DNA of 64,000 nt, taken from positions 186,001 through 250,000 of the forward strand of contig NZ_LFVY01000005.1 of NCBI RefSeq assembly GCF_001050155.1. The letters are read 5' to 3'. The stretch comes from Nitratireductor soli (GTDB lineage Bacteria; Pseudomonadota; Alphaproteobacteria; Rhizobiales; Rhizobiaceae). The notes under the pieces were generated by a model. The model did no database searches and had not been told where the DNA came from. It was given only the letters and a program-made list of their open reading frames with translations. This document shows, one piece after another, positions 35,327 through 44,066 of the stretch (within the stretch, counting starts at the first letter, position 1; each line of letters starts with the position of its first letter). A program made the translations under genes and the position numbers.

Positions 35327-37831
35327 ATGAATGCCCCCGTTCGAGCAACAGACTTCTCTGAAACGATATCGCTGCCCATCGAGGGGATGACCTGCGCGTC
35401 CTGCGTCGGTCGCATCGAAAGAGCCCTGAAGGCCGTCCCGGGCGTTGGGGCCGTATCGGTCAACCTGGCGACGGAACGTGCGAGCATCACGACCGGATCG
35501 GCCGTCGCCCGCGCAAAGCTTGTCGCGGCCATCGAAAACGCCGGTTACTCCGTCCCGGCGAAATCTGCCGGTTCCGCCGGTCCCACAGAGCTATCGATTG
35601 AAGGGATGACCTGCGCATCCTGCGTCGGCCGCGTCGAGCGCGCTCTGAAGGCGCTTCCCGGCGTGACTGGGGCGGTCGTCAATCTGGCGACGGAGCGCGC
35701 CACGATCCACGGAACCGCCGAGGCGGCGACCTTGATCGCGGCGATCGAAGACGTCGGTTACGAGGCCAGGGTGATCGGCGCGGCCGCCGGCAATAGCGGT
35801 GACGACGAGAATGCCGAGCGGGCAGAAAAAAAGGAAGCGGAGCGCCAGGAGCTGACCCGTGACTTCACCCTCGCGGCGGTGCTCACCGCGCCGGTCTTTC
35901 TCATGGAGATGGGATCGCACCTCATTCCGGGCGTGCATGGCCTGATCGAATCGACGATCGGCATGCAGTGGAGCTGGTACGTCCAGTTCGCGCTGACAAC
36001 GCTTGTGCTCTTCATTCCGGGCATTCGTTTTTATGACAAGGGGCTCCCCGCGCTCTGGCGCCTTGCCCCCGACATGAATTCGCTCGTGGCTGTCGGTTCG
36101 CTTGCAGCCTATGGGTATTCGCTGGTGGCGACCTTCGCCCCCACCTTCCTGCCTCCTGGAACGATCAACGTCTATTTTGAAGCAGCCGCCGTCATCGTGA
36201 CGCTTATCCTGCTGGGCCGCCTGCTCGAGGCCCGTGCCAAGGGCCGGACATCCGAAGCGATCAAGCGCCTGGCCGGCCTTCAAGCCAAGACGGCGCGCGT
36301 CCGCAGGGACGGCAAGACGGTCGATCTATCCATCGGCTCGGTCGTTTCCGGCGATATCGTCGAGGTTCGTCCCGGAGAACGCCTGCCCGTCGATGGCGAG
36401 GTGGTCGAAGGCGCCAGCTATGTCGACGAGTCGATGATCACCGGCGAGCCGATCCCGGTTTCAAAATCGGTGGGCAGTGAGGTCGTCGGCGGCACAGTCA
36501 ACCAGAAGGGCGCGTTCGCGTTCCGCGCGACGGCTGTCGGCGGCAACACCGTGCTGTCGCAGATCATCCGCATGGTCGAAGAGGCTCAGGGCTCCAAGCT
36601 GCCGATCCAGGCGCTGGTCGACAAGGTCACCATGTGGTTCGTACCGGCAGTCTTCGCCGTGGCGGCGCTGACCTTCGCGGCCTGGCTCTATTTCGGCCCG
36701 TCGCCCGCGCTGACCTTCGCACTGGTCAATGCCGTCGCCGTCCTGATCATCGCTTGCCCGTGCGCCATGGGCCTGGCGACGCCGACCTCGATCATGGTGG
36801 GCACCGGCCGGGGCGCCGAACTCGGCGTGCTCTTCCGCAAGGGTGAAGCGCTGCAATTGCTGAAGGACGCCAGGGTCGTGGCGCTCGACAAGACCGGTAC
36901 GCTGACCGAGGGCAAGCCGACCCTGACCGATCTGGAACTGGCCGCCGGCTTCGACCGGTTGAACGTCCTGGGTCTCGTCGCCGCCGTCGAGACCAGGTCG
37001 GAGCACCCGATTGCCCATGCGATCGTCGACGCGGCCGCCGGGGAAGGCATCGCGCTGCCGGCGGTGTCGGACTTCGAATCGGTGACGGGCTTCGGCGTCA
37101 AGGCCACGGCCGACGACAAGCGCGTTGAGATCGGCGCAGACCGCTACATGGTCGAACTCGGCCATGACGTGGCAGCGTTCTCCCAGATTGCCGAACGTCT
37201 GGGCAATGAGGGCAAGTCGCCCCTGTATGCCGCGATCGACGGCAAGCTCGCGGCGATCATCGCCGTGGCCGACCCGATCAAGGACACCACGCCTGCGGCA
37301 ATCAAGGCCCTGCACGATCTCGGCCTCAAGGTCGCGATGATCACCGGCGACAATGCCCGCACGGCCAGGGCCATAGCGGCGCGGCTGGGGATCGACGAGG
37401 TGGTGGCGGAAGTGCTGCCGGCCGGCAAGGTCGATGCGGTTCGCCGCCTCAAGGCCAAGCACGGCAAGGTCGCGTTCGTTGGCGACGGCATCAACGACGC
37501 GCCGGCTCTGGCCGAGGCCGATGTGGGCCTCGCTATCGGCACGGGCACGGACATCGCCATCGAGGCGGCGGACGTGGTTCTGATGTCGGGCAGCCTGCAG
37601 GGCGTGCCGAACGCAATCGCTCTGTCAAAGGCGACGATCGGCAACATCCGGCAGAATCTGTTTTGGGCGTTTGCCTACAACACGGCCCTGATCCCGGTCG
37701 CGGCGGGCCTTCTCTATCCGGCCTACGGCATCTTGCTGTCGCCGGTCTTTGCCGCAGGCGCCATGGCCCTGTCGAGTGTGTTCGTGCTCGGCAATGCGCT
37801 GCGGCTGCGCACGTTCATGGCGGCGCACTGA
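35327..37831 (+). CDS. copA: Cu(I)-exporting P1B ATPase
   Basis: Pumps Cu(I) out of the cytoplasm. The protein has 834 residues: two N-terminal HMA domains, each with [12 protein letters not shown] (near residues 19 and 86), eight membrane helices, the copper-selective [10 protein letters not shown] (about 478), phosphorylation site [12 protein letters not shown] (about 522), HP motif SEHPIAHAI, and [14 protein letters not shown] (about 719). CPC followed by AMGLATP, and the late N and Y-N motifs ([17 protein letters not shown]), mark the Cu(I) subgroup. The ATG at 35327 is preceded by AAGGAAG. Its promoter is a MerR-type site, and the CueR-like gene lies 62 bases downstream on the same strand. 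Confidence 0.96.
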   Translation: MNAPVRATDFSETISLPIEGMTCASCVGRIERALKAVPGVGAVSVNLATERASITTGSAVARAKLVAAIENAGYSVPAKSAGSAGPTELSIEGMTCASCVGRVERALKALPGVTGAVVNLATERATIHGTAEAATLIAAIEDVGYEARVIGAAAGNSGDDENAERAEKKEAERQELTRDFTLAAVLTAPVFLMEMGSHLIPGVHGLIESTIGMQWSWYVQFALTTLVLFIPGIRFYDKGLPALWRLAPDMNSLVAVGSLAAYGYSLVATFAPTFLPPGTINVYFEAAAVIVTLILLGRLLEARAKGRTSEAIKRLAGLQAKTARVRRDGKTVDLSIGSVVSGDIVEVRPGERLPVDGEVVEGASYVDESMITGEPIPVSKSVGSEVVGGTVNQKGAFAFRATAVGGNTVLSQIIRMVEEAQGSKLPIQALVDKVTMWFVPAVFAVAALTFAAWLYFGPSPALTFALVNAVAVLIIACPCAMGLATPTSIMVGTGRGAELGVLFRKGEALQLLKDARVVALDKTGTLTEGKPTLTDLELAAGFDRLNVLGLVAAVETRSEHPIAHAIVDAAAGEGIALPAVSDFESVTGFGVKATADDKRVEIGADRYMVELGHDVAAFSQIAERLGNEGKSPLYAAIDGKLAAIIAVADPIKDTTPAAIKALHDLGLKVAMITGDNARTARAIAARLGIDEVVAEVLPAGKVDAVRRLKAKHGKVAFVGDGINDAPALAEADVGLAIGTGTDIAIEAADVVLMSGSLQGVPNAIALSKATIGNIRQNLFWAFAYNTALIPVAAGLLYPAYGILLSPVFAAGAMALSSVFVLGNALRLRTFMAAH

Positions 37832-37893
37832 CAAACCGCGGCAGTCGATCCTATATCCGGGTCGGCTCCCGCACCATTTTGGGAAAGATACTG

Positions 37894-38373
37894 ATGAACA
37901 TTGGACAGGCATCAAAGACATCGGGCGTTTCGGCCAAGATGATCCGTTATTACGAGGCGACCGGCCTCATTCCGGCTGCCGACCGGAAGTCTTCCGGCTA
38001 CCGCGATTATTCGGACACCGATGTCCATGTGCTGCGCTTCATCCGCCGCGCGCGCGATCTCGGTTTCTCGGTTGCAGAGATCAGCGATCTTCTTGGCCTG
38101 TGGCGTGACGACACCCGGCAGAGCGCCGAGGTCAAGCGCTTGGCGCAGGGGCACATCGACGAACTGCAAAAGAAGATCAAGGGTCTTCAGGACATGGCCC
38201 ATACGCTCACCACGCTGGTCAACGCCTGCCATGGCGATCACCGCCCCCATTGCCCAATCCTGCAAGGCCTCGAAACCGATCTGGAGGATGAGGATCTGTC
38301 GATCCAGCCTCGCCGCGGCGCCGTCGCACACCCGTCGCAACGAGGGAAGGCAGCACCGGCGCTGGAGCGATGA
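37894..38373 (+). CDS. cueR: Cu(I)-responsive MerR-family activator (CueR/HmrR)
   Basis: A 159-residue dimeric activator. The N-terminal helix-turn-helix is MNIGQASKTSGVSAKMIRYY, with GYRDYSDTDVHVLRFIRRAR forming the wing. A long dimer helix follows (about 75-108). The Cu(I)-binding loop CHGDHRPHC (about 112-120) has the C-x7-C spacing of CueR. It has a charged C-terminal tail longer than that of E. coli CueR. It sits 62 bases after copA and is likely transcribed with it, which would give autoregulation. The four MerR-type promoters in the window are its most probable targets. Confidence 0.93.
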   Translation: MNIGQASKTSGVSAKMIRYYEATGLIPAADRKSSGYRDYSDTDVHVLRFIRRARDLGFSVAEISDLLGLWRDDTRQSAEVKRLAQGHIDELQKKIKGLQDMAHTLTTLVNACHGDHRPHCPILQGLETDLEDEDLSIQPRRGAVAHPSQRGKAAPALER

Positions 38374-38388
38374 CGCTCTCCAGCGCCG
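38357..38388. terminator. Hairpin at the end of cueR
   Basis: CGGCGCTGGAG (38357-38367) pairs perfectly with CTCCAGCGCCG (38378-38388); the cueR stop codon lies in the loop. It sits between the convergent cueR and dctM genes and could act in both directions. No T-run is present. Confidence 0.55.
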
Positions 38389-38417
38389 TCGTGCTGAGCA
38401 AGCTGAACCGGTCTACG

Positions 38418-39704
38418 TCACATGTGGTTGGGCAGCCAGAGGACCAGATCCGGAAAGGCGATGAGCAAGGCTACCAGCGCAACCAGAACCGCAAAATAGG
38501 GTGCCGCGGCCCGGATGATCTTGGTGAGGGGTTCACCCGACACCCCTTGCACCACGAACAGATTGAACCCGACGGGCGGGGTCAGCTGGGCCATCTCGAT
38601 GGTGACCACAAGGAAGATCCCGAACCACAGCGGGCTCCACCCGGCGGCGACCACTGCGGGCAAGGTGACCGGAAGGGTCACGATGATCATCGACATGCCG
38701 TCCAGCACCGCACCCAGGACCAGATAGACCGCGAGGAACATCAGGATGATCGCAAGCGGCGACAGATCGGCACTGTTGACCAAGCCCACCACATAGACCG
38801 GAATGCCGAGATAATTGAAGGTCACCGACAGGAAAGCCCCGCCGCTGGTGATCAGCGCCAGCATGCTCGACGTGCGAATGGTGGAGCTACCCGCGTCCTT
38901 CAGCGCCGACAGGCTCAGATCGCCCGAGATCAACGCGATGATGAGTGCACCGGCCACGCCCACGGCGGCAGCCTCGGTGGGGCTGGCAAAACCGCCATAG
39001 AGCGCGACGATGAGCACCAGAATAAGCCCGGTGACGGGGCCGAGCTTACGGATGCTGTCGATCCGGTCGCGTACGGAATAATGCTCTCTTTCCGCACCCT
39101 CCCCGCCCCGCAACCGCACAAGGACGATCGTCATCAGGCTGAAGCCCAATGCCAGGAGGAGCCCGGGCAGGATCCCGGCAATGAAAAGCTTCAGGATCGA
39201 AACCTCAGCCAGCACGCCATAGATGATCATCGGGAGACTGGGCGGGATGAGAAAACCGATGGTGCTGGCCCCGGCCAGGGAGCCGATGGCGATGGAACGG
39301 TCGTAGTTCCGCTTCTCCAACTCGGACAAGGTGATGCGGCCCACCGTGGCGGCTGTCGCCGCCGACGAGCCGCTGACGGCGGCGAACAGAGTGCTGCCGA
39401 TGATGTTGACATGCAGAAGCCGCCCCGGCAGCCAGCTGGTCCAGGGCGCCAGGCCGTTGAACATGTTCTCGGATATCCGCGTGCGGAACAAGAGCTCCGC
39501 CATCAGGATGAACAGTGGCAGCGCCAGAAGCTCGGTGGAGGAGATGATGTTGAACAGGCTCTGCGCCAACACCTTGTCGACGGGCAGGCTGCGGAAGAGC
39601 TCGAGGCCGATGACGCCCGTGGCAATCATCGAAACGCCGATCCAGATGCCGGATGCCAGCAGGAGAAAGAACACCGCAACGAGCGTCGTGATCACGATGG
39701 ACAT
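38418..39704 (-). CDS. dctM: TRAP transporter large permease (DctM)
   Basis: The 12-helix ion-coupled subunit of a tripartite TRAP transporter. The 428-residue protein begins MSIVITTLVAVFFLLLASGI and shows the family segments LPLFILMAELLFRT (about 60), AVSGSSAATAATVGRITL (about 110), IPPSLPMIIYGVLAE, and LTPPVGFNLFVVQGVSGEPL (about 378-397). Together with DctQ and DctP it imports an organic acid-like solute at high affinity; the substrate cannot be told from sequence. Last gene of dctP-dctQ-dctM, overlapping dctQ as TGATG. Confidence 0.95.
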   Translation of the reverse strand: MSIVITTLVAVFFLLLASGIWIGVSMIATGVIGLELFRSLPVDKVLAQSLFNIISSTELLALPLFILMAELLFRTRISENMFNGLAPWTSWLPGRLLHVNIIGSTLFAAVSGSSAATAATVGRITLSELEKRNYDRSIAIGSLAGASTIGFLIPPSLPMIIYGVLAEVSILKLFIAGILPGLLLALGFSLMTIVLVRLRGGEGAEREHYSVRDRIDSIRKLGPVTGLILVLIVALYGGFASPTEAAAVGVAGALIIALISGDLSLSALKDAGSSTIRTSSMLALITSGGAFLSVTFNYLGIPVYVVGLVNSADLSPLAIILMFLAVYLVLGAVLDGMSMIIVTLPVTLPAVVAAGWSPLWFGIFLVVTIEMAQLTPPVGFNLFVVQGVSGEPLTKIIRAAAPYFAVLVALVALLIAFPDLVLWLPNHM

Positions 39705-40246
39705 CAGCTCGCCCTTTCCGTGACCGCGTCGTCATGGTCTCGGTTTGGGTCCTGGCCCAGGGCCAGCAAGACGAACCGGGCCAGGAAGCTCAGCGAGAAG
39801 AGCGTCATGCCAAGCGCCACCATGCTCTGGGGGATGGCCAGGGGAAGCGCGAGTTCCCAGGATTTGGAGCCACGGGTGAAGGAGGTCAACGCCAGTTCGA
39901 CCAAAGCCAGTGCCGCGAAGGCGGTGACGATGGTGGCAACGATCAACACCACGCCTTCCAAAACCCTTGCCAAGCGGGGTGACAAGGCCTCCGACAGAAT
40001 CCGCACGCGCACGTGGGTGTCCATCTGCAGGGCGGGCGCCAGTCCCAGAAAGAACATCGACGCCATCATGTAGGCGGCGAGCTCCCAGCTGCCGGCAAAG
40101 GAGTGATGGAAGAGGTTGCGCGATACGAGTTCGGCGATGAGAACAATGAAAATCAGAGCCAGGAGGATGACCGCACAGGCTGCCGCCGCCGCATTGACGA
40201 TGGTCATGCCGCGCGCGACGACGTGAACAGTCGCTGTGCGGGACAT
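39704..40246 (-). CDS. dctQ: TRAP transporter small permease (DctQ)
   Basis: A 180-residue protein with four hydrophobic segments (about residues 17-38, 55-75, 95-120 and 140-162). The motif SFAGSWELAAYMMASMFFLGLAPAL, cut here as SWELAAYMMASMFFLG, is typical of DctQ subunits, which brace the large permease. It lies 6 bases after dctP and overlaps dctM at its stop. Confidence 0.9.
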   Translation of the reverse strand: MSRTATVHVVARGMTIVNAAAAACAVILLALIFIVLIAELVSRNLFHHSFAGSWELAAYMMASMFFLGLAPALQMDTHVRVRILSEALSPRLARVLEGVVLIVATIVTAFAALALVELALTSFTRGSKSWELALPLAIPQSMVALGMTLFSLSFLARFVLLALGQDPNRDHDDAVTERAS

Positions 40247-40252
40247 TGTGCG

Positions 40253-41221
40253 TTACTCCGCCAGATATGCGTCGAGCACGGCGCGGGCGTCGTCGCCGGC
40301 CTGTTCGGCAAAGGTTTCCCATTGGACCCGCGCGGCGGCTTCGAGCGCAGTCGAGAATTCTTCGCTGGGGCCGGAGACGTTCATGCCTTGCGCGGCGAGC
40401 TCTGCCAGACGGTTCGCGTCCTCATTTTCCGAGACGGCGCGGAAGTCGCCCTGCAGGCGGGCGGCGGCATCGATGACGATCTGGCGGGTTTCCTCCGGCA
40501 GAGCGTTCAGCGCATCGAGGTTCACGGCAACAACGGCGGTGGGGTTCACGTAGCTGATCGTGTTGATGGCGCCCACGAACTCCCAGAACTTGCCGTCGAC
40601 GCCCGAGGTCGCCGATGTCGCGATCCCATCAAGCCCGCCCGAAGCCAGCCCAACCAGTGCGTCCGACCACGGCATCAGCACCGCAGAGGCGCCAAGGGCA
40701 TTGAAGAAACTGGTGCTCGAACTGTTGGCGGTGCGGATTTTCTGGGACCGCAGATCCGCGACGCCGGCGACCGGTTTCTTGGTATAGAGATGCGCGCCGG
40801 GCCAGAACACCGAATAGAGGATCAACTGGTTGTTGGCTTCGGCGATGCGATCGTAGACCGGAGATGCCAGTTCATCGAGCCGGGCCGCATCCTGATAGTT
40901 GCGGGTCAGGTAGGGCAGCCCCTGAATGCCCAGAAACGGCGCGTCGCCGACGGCTGTATCCAGATGGTAATGGGCGATCGGCACGATCCCGTCGCGAACC
41001 GCACCCATGACCTCGGGGCCCTTGAGCCCCAGCGATCCGCCGGCCATGACATTGATGACCACTTCGCCGTTGGTGGCGTCCTTCACCTCCTGGGCAAACC
41101 GCATGGCGTTCTGGGTGTCAAAATTCCCGGCCGGGAAATTGATGTGCATCTCCCAGACGGTTTCGGCCTGGGCCATGGTTGCACTGATCAACAGGGCCGC
41201 TGCAGCGATACGCAAAACCAT
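40253..41221 (-). CDS. dctP: TRAP transporter substrate-binding protein (DctP family)
   Basis: A periplasmic receptor of 322 residues with signal peptide (LRIAAAALLISATMAQA, cut after about residue 19). It has the DctP fold, with a conserved Arg-containing LRSQKIRTANSSSTSFFNAL segment (about 157-176, binding the substrate carboxylate) and MPWSDALVGLASGGLDGIAT (about 184-203). A carboxylate ligand is therefore likely. First gene of the TRAP operon; a GGAGG-type Shine-Dalgarno (from TTTCCTCCTGG) precedes its start. Confidence 0.93.
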   Translation of the reverse strand: MVLRIAAAALLISATMAQAETVWEMHINFPAGNFDTQNAMRFAQEVKDATNGEVVINVMAGGSLGLKGPEVMGAVRDGIVPIAHYHLDTAVGDAPFLGIQGLPYLTRNYQDAARLDELASPVYDRIAEANNQLILYSVFWPGAHLYTKKPVAGVADLRSQKIRTANSSSTSFFNALGASAVLMPWSDALVGLASGGLDGIATSATSGVDGKFWEFVGAINTISYVNPTAVVAVNLDALNALPEETRQIVIDAAARLQGDFRAVSENEDANRLAELAAQGMNVSGPSEEFSTALEAAARVQWETFAEQAGDDARAVLDAYLAE

Positions 41222-41323
41222 AATTCTTTCCTCCTGGTTGGATGCGACCCGAGCGAATTGTGCAGTCGCATGGGGATATGTCCATCACCGGACGAGAAGT
41301 GCTGGCGGAAGCGCAGGGTCCGG

Positions 41324-42493
41324 TTATAGCGCATTGAAGAACTTCTGCATTCTATCCATTGCAAGGGTGAGGCGCTCGGTGCTCTCCGACCCGAAGCATA
41401 TGCGTAGACGGCCCTCACCCGCCGGGCCGTAGAAGGCACCGGATTCCACCACCACATCGGCCTCGTCCAGCAATCTGTCGGCCGCTTCCTGGCTCGTGAG
41501 GCCGACGGCGGAGATGTCGGGGAAGGCATATATCGTCCCCTGCGGCATGGGGCAGGTAACGCCGGGCATCTGGTTGAGCCGAGCGACGACAAGATCGCGC
41601 TTGCGTTGATCGTCCGCCACCATGTCCCGCAGAACTGCCTCGGGCCCGGTCAGCGCAGCCCGGCCGCCATGTTGGATAAACGTGTTCACATGGGTCACCT
41701 CGGTCGCGACGATCTTGGCCAGCCCGGACATCAGCGCCGGGGCGGCGACCAGATAGCCCAGGCGCCAGCCATCCATCGCATAGGCTTTGGTGAAGGCATA
41801 CATCGACACGGTGCGGTCCTTCATCCCCGGCAATGTGGCGATGCTTACATGGGTTTCCCGATCGAACACGATATGGTCGTAGACCTCGTCCGAGATGACG
41901 AAGAGATCGTGTTCCCGCGCCAGTTGCGCAACACCCTCCAGCTCTTGGCGGCTGTAGACGCGCCCCGTGGGATTGCAGGGATTGACCAGAACGATGGCCT
42001 TGGTGCGAGGCGTGATGGCTGCGGCGATCCGCACGGGGTCCAGACGGTATCCGTCCGATGGGTCGAGCGTCACGGTCACCGGCCGGCCTCCGGCCATCTC
42101 GATCTTGCCCAGGTGCTGGGGATAGTAGGGCTCGAGCAGGATCACCTCGTCGCCCTCCTCCACCAGCGCCATAAAGGCTGCGAAGGAGGCTTGAGTCAGC
42201 CCATTGGTTACCAGGACATCCTGAGGGCCGACCTCCATCTTGTTGTAGCCGACAAGCTTGTCGGCGATGGCCACACGAAAATCGTACAGGCCCGCGAGGT
42301 CGGAATAATGCACTTCGCCCCGGCGCATGGCATCCACCGTGGCCTCGATGATGTGGGCCGGCGTGTCATGGAACGGCTTGCCCAGCTCGAGATGAATGAG
42401 ATCTCGTCCGCTGCCTGCGAGGCCGCCGGCCTTGGCGACCATGCCGTAGCTTTTCTTGGAGGTCTGGGTGATTCGATTGGCGAGCTTGGGCAT
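41324..42493 (-). CDS. PLP-dependent class I/II aminotransferase
   Basis: A fold-type I aminotransferase of 389 residues. LVNPCNPTGRVYSRQELE (about residues 162-180), ISDEVYDHIVF, and the Schiff-base lysine in YAFTKAYAMDGWRLGYL (about 232-248) are diagnostic. Late RLRICFGS binds the substrate carboxylate. The specific amino donor is unknown; relatives act on aspartate, aromatic amino acids or alanine. I start it at the ATG at 42493 (GGAAGCGC before it); an upstream ATG at 42664 would add 57 atypical residues crossing a perfect inverted repeat. It lies about 100 bases upstream of dctP on the same strand, so it may be co-transcribed with the TRAP genes. Confidence 0.9.
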   Translation of the reverse strand: MPKLANRITQTSKKSYGMVAKAGGLAGSGRDLIHLELGKPFHDTPAHIIEATVDAMRRGEVHYSDLAGLYDFRVAIADKLVGYNKMEVGPQDVLVTNGLTQASFAAFMALVEEGDEVILLEPYYPQHLGKIEMAGGRPVTVTLDPSDGYRLDPVRIAAAITPRTKAIVLVNPCNPTGRVYSRQELEGVAQLAREHDLFVISDEVYDHIVFDRETHVSIATLPGMKDRTVSMYAFTKAYAMDGWRLGYLVAAPALMSGLAKIVATEVTHVNTFIQHGGRAALTGPEAVLRDMVADDQRKRDLVVARLNQMPGVTCPMPQGTIYAFPDISAVGLTSQEAADRLLDEADVVVESGAFYGPAGEGRLRICFGSESTERLTLAMDRMQKFFNAL

Positions 42494-42597
42494 GCGCTTC
42501 CGGGCAAAGGAGACTGTAGTGGTCTGACCGAAACGGATGGTACCCAACCGTTTTGACAAGTCAGCCCACAAGCTATTGATCTGATGGGGCGATTTTT

Positions 42598-42623
42598 CCC
42601 AACAGATGAGACCATCTGTTGGG
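42598..42623. promoter_or_regulatory. Perfect 11-bp inverted repeat upstream of the aminotransferase
   Basis: CCCAACAGATG (42598-42608), a four-base spacer AGAC, and CATCTGTTGGG (42613-42623). It lies about 105 bases before the chosen start of the aminotransferase gene and 150 bases before ridA. The symmetry fits a dimeric repressor operator (for example GntR type). No regulator is assigned. A TTTGATCAAA palindrome lies nearby at about 42666. Confidence 0.6.
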
Positions 42624-42702
42624 ATCGCACACCCAGGGTGGACAATTCCCATTTTGATAGACATGTTTGATCAAATGAGCAAGTGATTTGTCTAGCTCGT
42701 GT

Positions 42703-42752
42703 TTTTCCGCATCGATGCGGACGTCAGGTGATTCACCTGACTGCAAAATGCT
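42703..42752. repeat. Dispersed mosaic palindromic element, copy E
   Basis: Reverse-oriented copy: a CCGCATCGATGCGG stem, the core palindrome at 42723-42741 (GTCAGGTGATTCACCTGAC) and terminal TGCAAAATGCT. It ends 14 bases before the ridA-like start and is an inverted near-copy of the element after that gene. Confidence 0.85.
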
Positions 42753-42766
42753 ACAGAGGATCCCGA

Positions 42767-43159
42767 ATGAACAAGAACGCCCGCTACACCATCTCGTCCG
42801 GTTCCAAATTCGAAGAAATGGCCGGCTACAGCCGTGCCGTTGTGGATGGCGATTTCATCTTTGTGTCCGGCACGGTGGGCTATGATTTCAAGACCGGCGC
42901 CATCCCCGCGGGGGTCGAGGCGCAGACCCGGCAAGCCCTGGACAACATCGCCGCTGCCCTGGCCCAGGCCGATGCCAGCCTGGCCGACGTGGTGCGCATT
43001 CGGGTGTTCCTGACCAAGCGCGACGACATCCTGCCGGCGTCACGGATCCTGGGCGAAACCTTTCGGGACCCGCGCCCCACCAACACCACGGTCATCGTGA
43101 CTTTGGCCGAAGAGGAAATGCTGGTGGAGCTTGAAGTCACCGCACTCAGGCGCCGTTAG
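42767..43159 (+). CDS. RidA/YjgF-family protein
   Basis: RidA proteins hydrolyse reactive enamine/imine intermediates made by PLP enzymes; other subgroups act in catabolic pathways. The 130-residue protein has the family core: GYSRAVVDGDFIFVSGTVGY (about 20-39), DNIAAALAQADASLADVVRI (about 66-85), an Arg-containing RVFLTKRDD segment, and RPTNTTVIVTL. The length is normal. The ATG at 42767 follows AGAGGATCCCGA. Its place next to an aminotransferase fits enamine removal, but its promoter region is filled by repeat copy E and a second inverted copy follows the stop. Confidence 0.88.
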   Translation: MNKNARYTISSGSKFEEMAGYSRAVVDGDFIFVSGTVGYDFKTGAIPAGVEAQTRQALDNIAAALAQADASLADVVRIRVFLTKRDDILPASRILGETFRDPRPTNTTVIVTLAEEEMLVELEVTALRRR

Positions 43160-43224
43160 GGCATTTTGCAATCAGGCGGCATCACCTGACGTCCGCATCG
43201 ATGCGGAAAGACAAGGAGATAGAG
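43159..43224. repeat. Dispersed mosaic palindromic element, copy F
   Basis: GGGCATTTTGCA, core ATCAGGCGGCATCACCTGAC (43171-43190), a CCGCATCGATGCGG stem, then GACAAGGAGATAGAGCGG. Forward orientation; with copy E it forms inverted terminal copies around the ridA-like gene. Confidence 0.85.
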
Positions 43225-43328
43225 CGGTACTGAACTGCGGCGAAAGTGACTTGCCGGGACCGGACCGCCAAACGGGTTCCGCCCCCTTGTCCTGGGCTCT
43301 CCCACCGGCGACACCGCCGGCCAGGGCA

Positions 43329-43934
43329 TCAAAAAGTCGGCGGCGTGCAAACCCACAGAACGCTGGCCGGCTCGGAACCGATGTTGCGATAGCAATGCGG
43401 ATTGCTCGAGCGGAAGCAGAACCCGTCGCCGGCTTCCAGCGCATAGGTCTGGTCGTTGACTTCCAGCGCCACGCTGCCGGTCAACACATAGCCCACTTCC
43501 TCGCCCTCATGGGTGATGGCGCCGCCGCTGCGCCCGCCCACTTCCAGATGGTGGATGTTGCATTGAAGCAGATGCCCTTCCTTGTACGGGATGATCCGCT
43601 CGAGCATGACGCCGCTGGTGCGGCCGTTGCTCCTTTCCAGAGAGATGAACGGCCGTTCGTCCTTGCGGAAAACGATGTTGTCCTGCGGTCCCTGCTCCTC
43701 GAACAACCAGCTGATGTTGGTTTCGAGCGCATGTACGAGACGGTGAACCAGCGGCAGCGACGGCATGGCCTTGCCGTTCTCGATCTTCGACAGAAGGCTT
43801 TCCGAACAATGGCCGCGTTCGGCCAGTTCCTTCAGGGTGAACCCCTTGGTCTGGCGCGCCAGCTTGAGCTTGATCCCCAGGTCGCGCCGCGCATCGCCAA
43901 GATCGACCGGTGAAGCGTCCTTGCTTCTTTTCAT
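43329..43934 (-). CDS. XRE-family regulator with C-terminal cupin domain
   Basis: A 201-residue transcription factor. An N-terminal helix-turn-helix (GIKLKLARQTKGFTLKELAE, then CSESLLSKIENGKAMPSL, residues about 19-60) is followed by a cupin sensor domain (about 110-195, with HHLEVGGRSGG, EEVGYVLTGSVAL and GDGFCFRSSNPHCYRN). PuuR-like regulators of this class repress polyamine or amino acid catabolic genes until ligand is bound. It is downstream of, and on the same strand as, the SDR-M20-peptide importer operon, which makes that operon the likely target. Confidence 0.9.
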   Translation of the reverse strand: MKRSKDASPVDLGDARRDLGIKLKLARQTKGFTLKELAERGHCSESLLSKIENGKAMPSLPLVHRLVHALETNISWLFEEQGPQDNIVFRKDERPFISLERSNGRTSGVMLERIIPYKEGHLLQCNIHHLEVGGRSGGAITHEGEEVGYVLTGSVALEVNDQTYALEAGDGFCFRSSNPHCYRNIGSEPASVLWVCTPPTF

Positions 43935-44066
43935 TGTTCTTTTCCCACGCGGCTTTTTATCCGGCGCCCCGTTGCGCCGCCCTGCCCGTTCTTCCGCAGA
44001 CCTGATGCGGGCCGTTCATATAAGCCCAAGCGGTTCAAATAATGCAACGCCTTGCCGCCGCATGGG

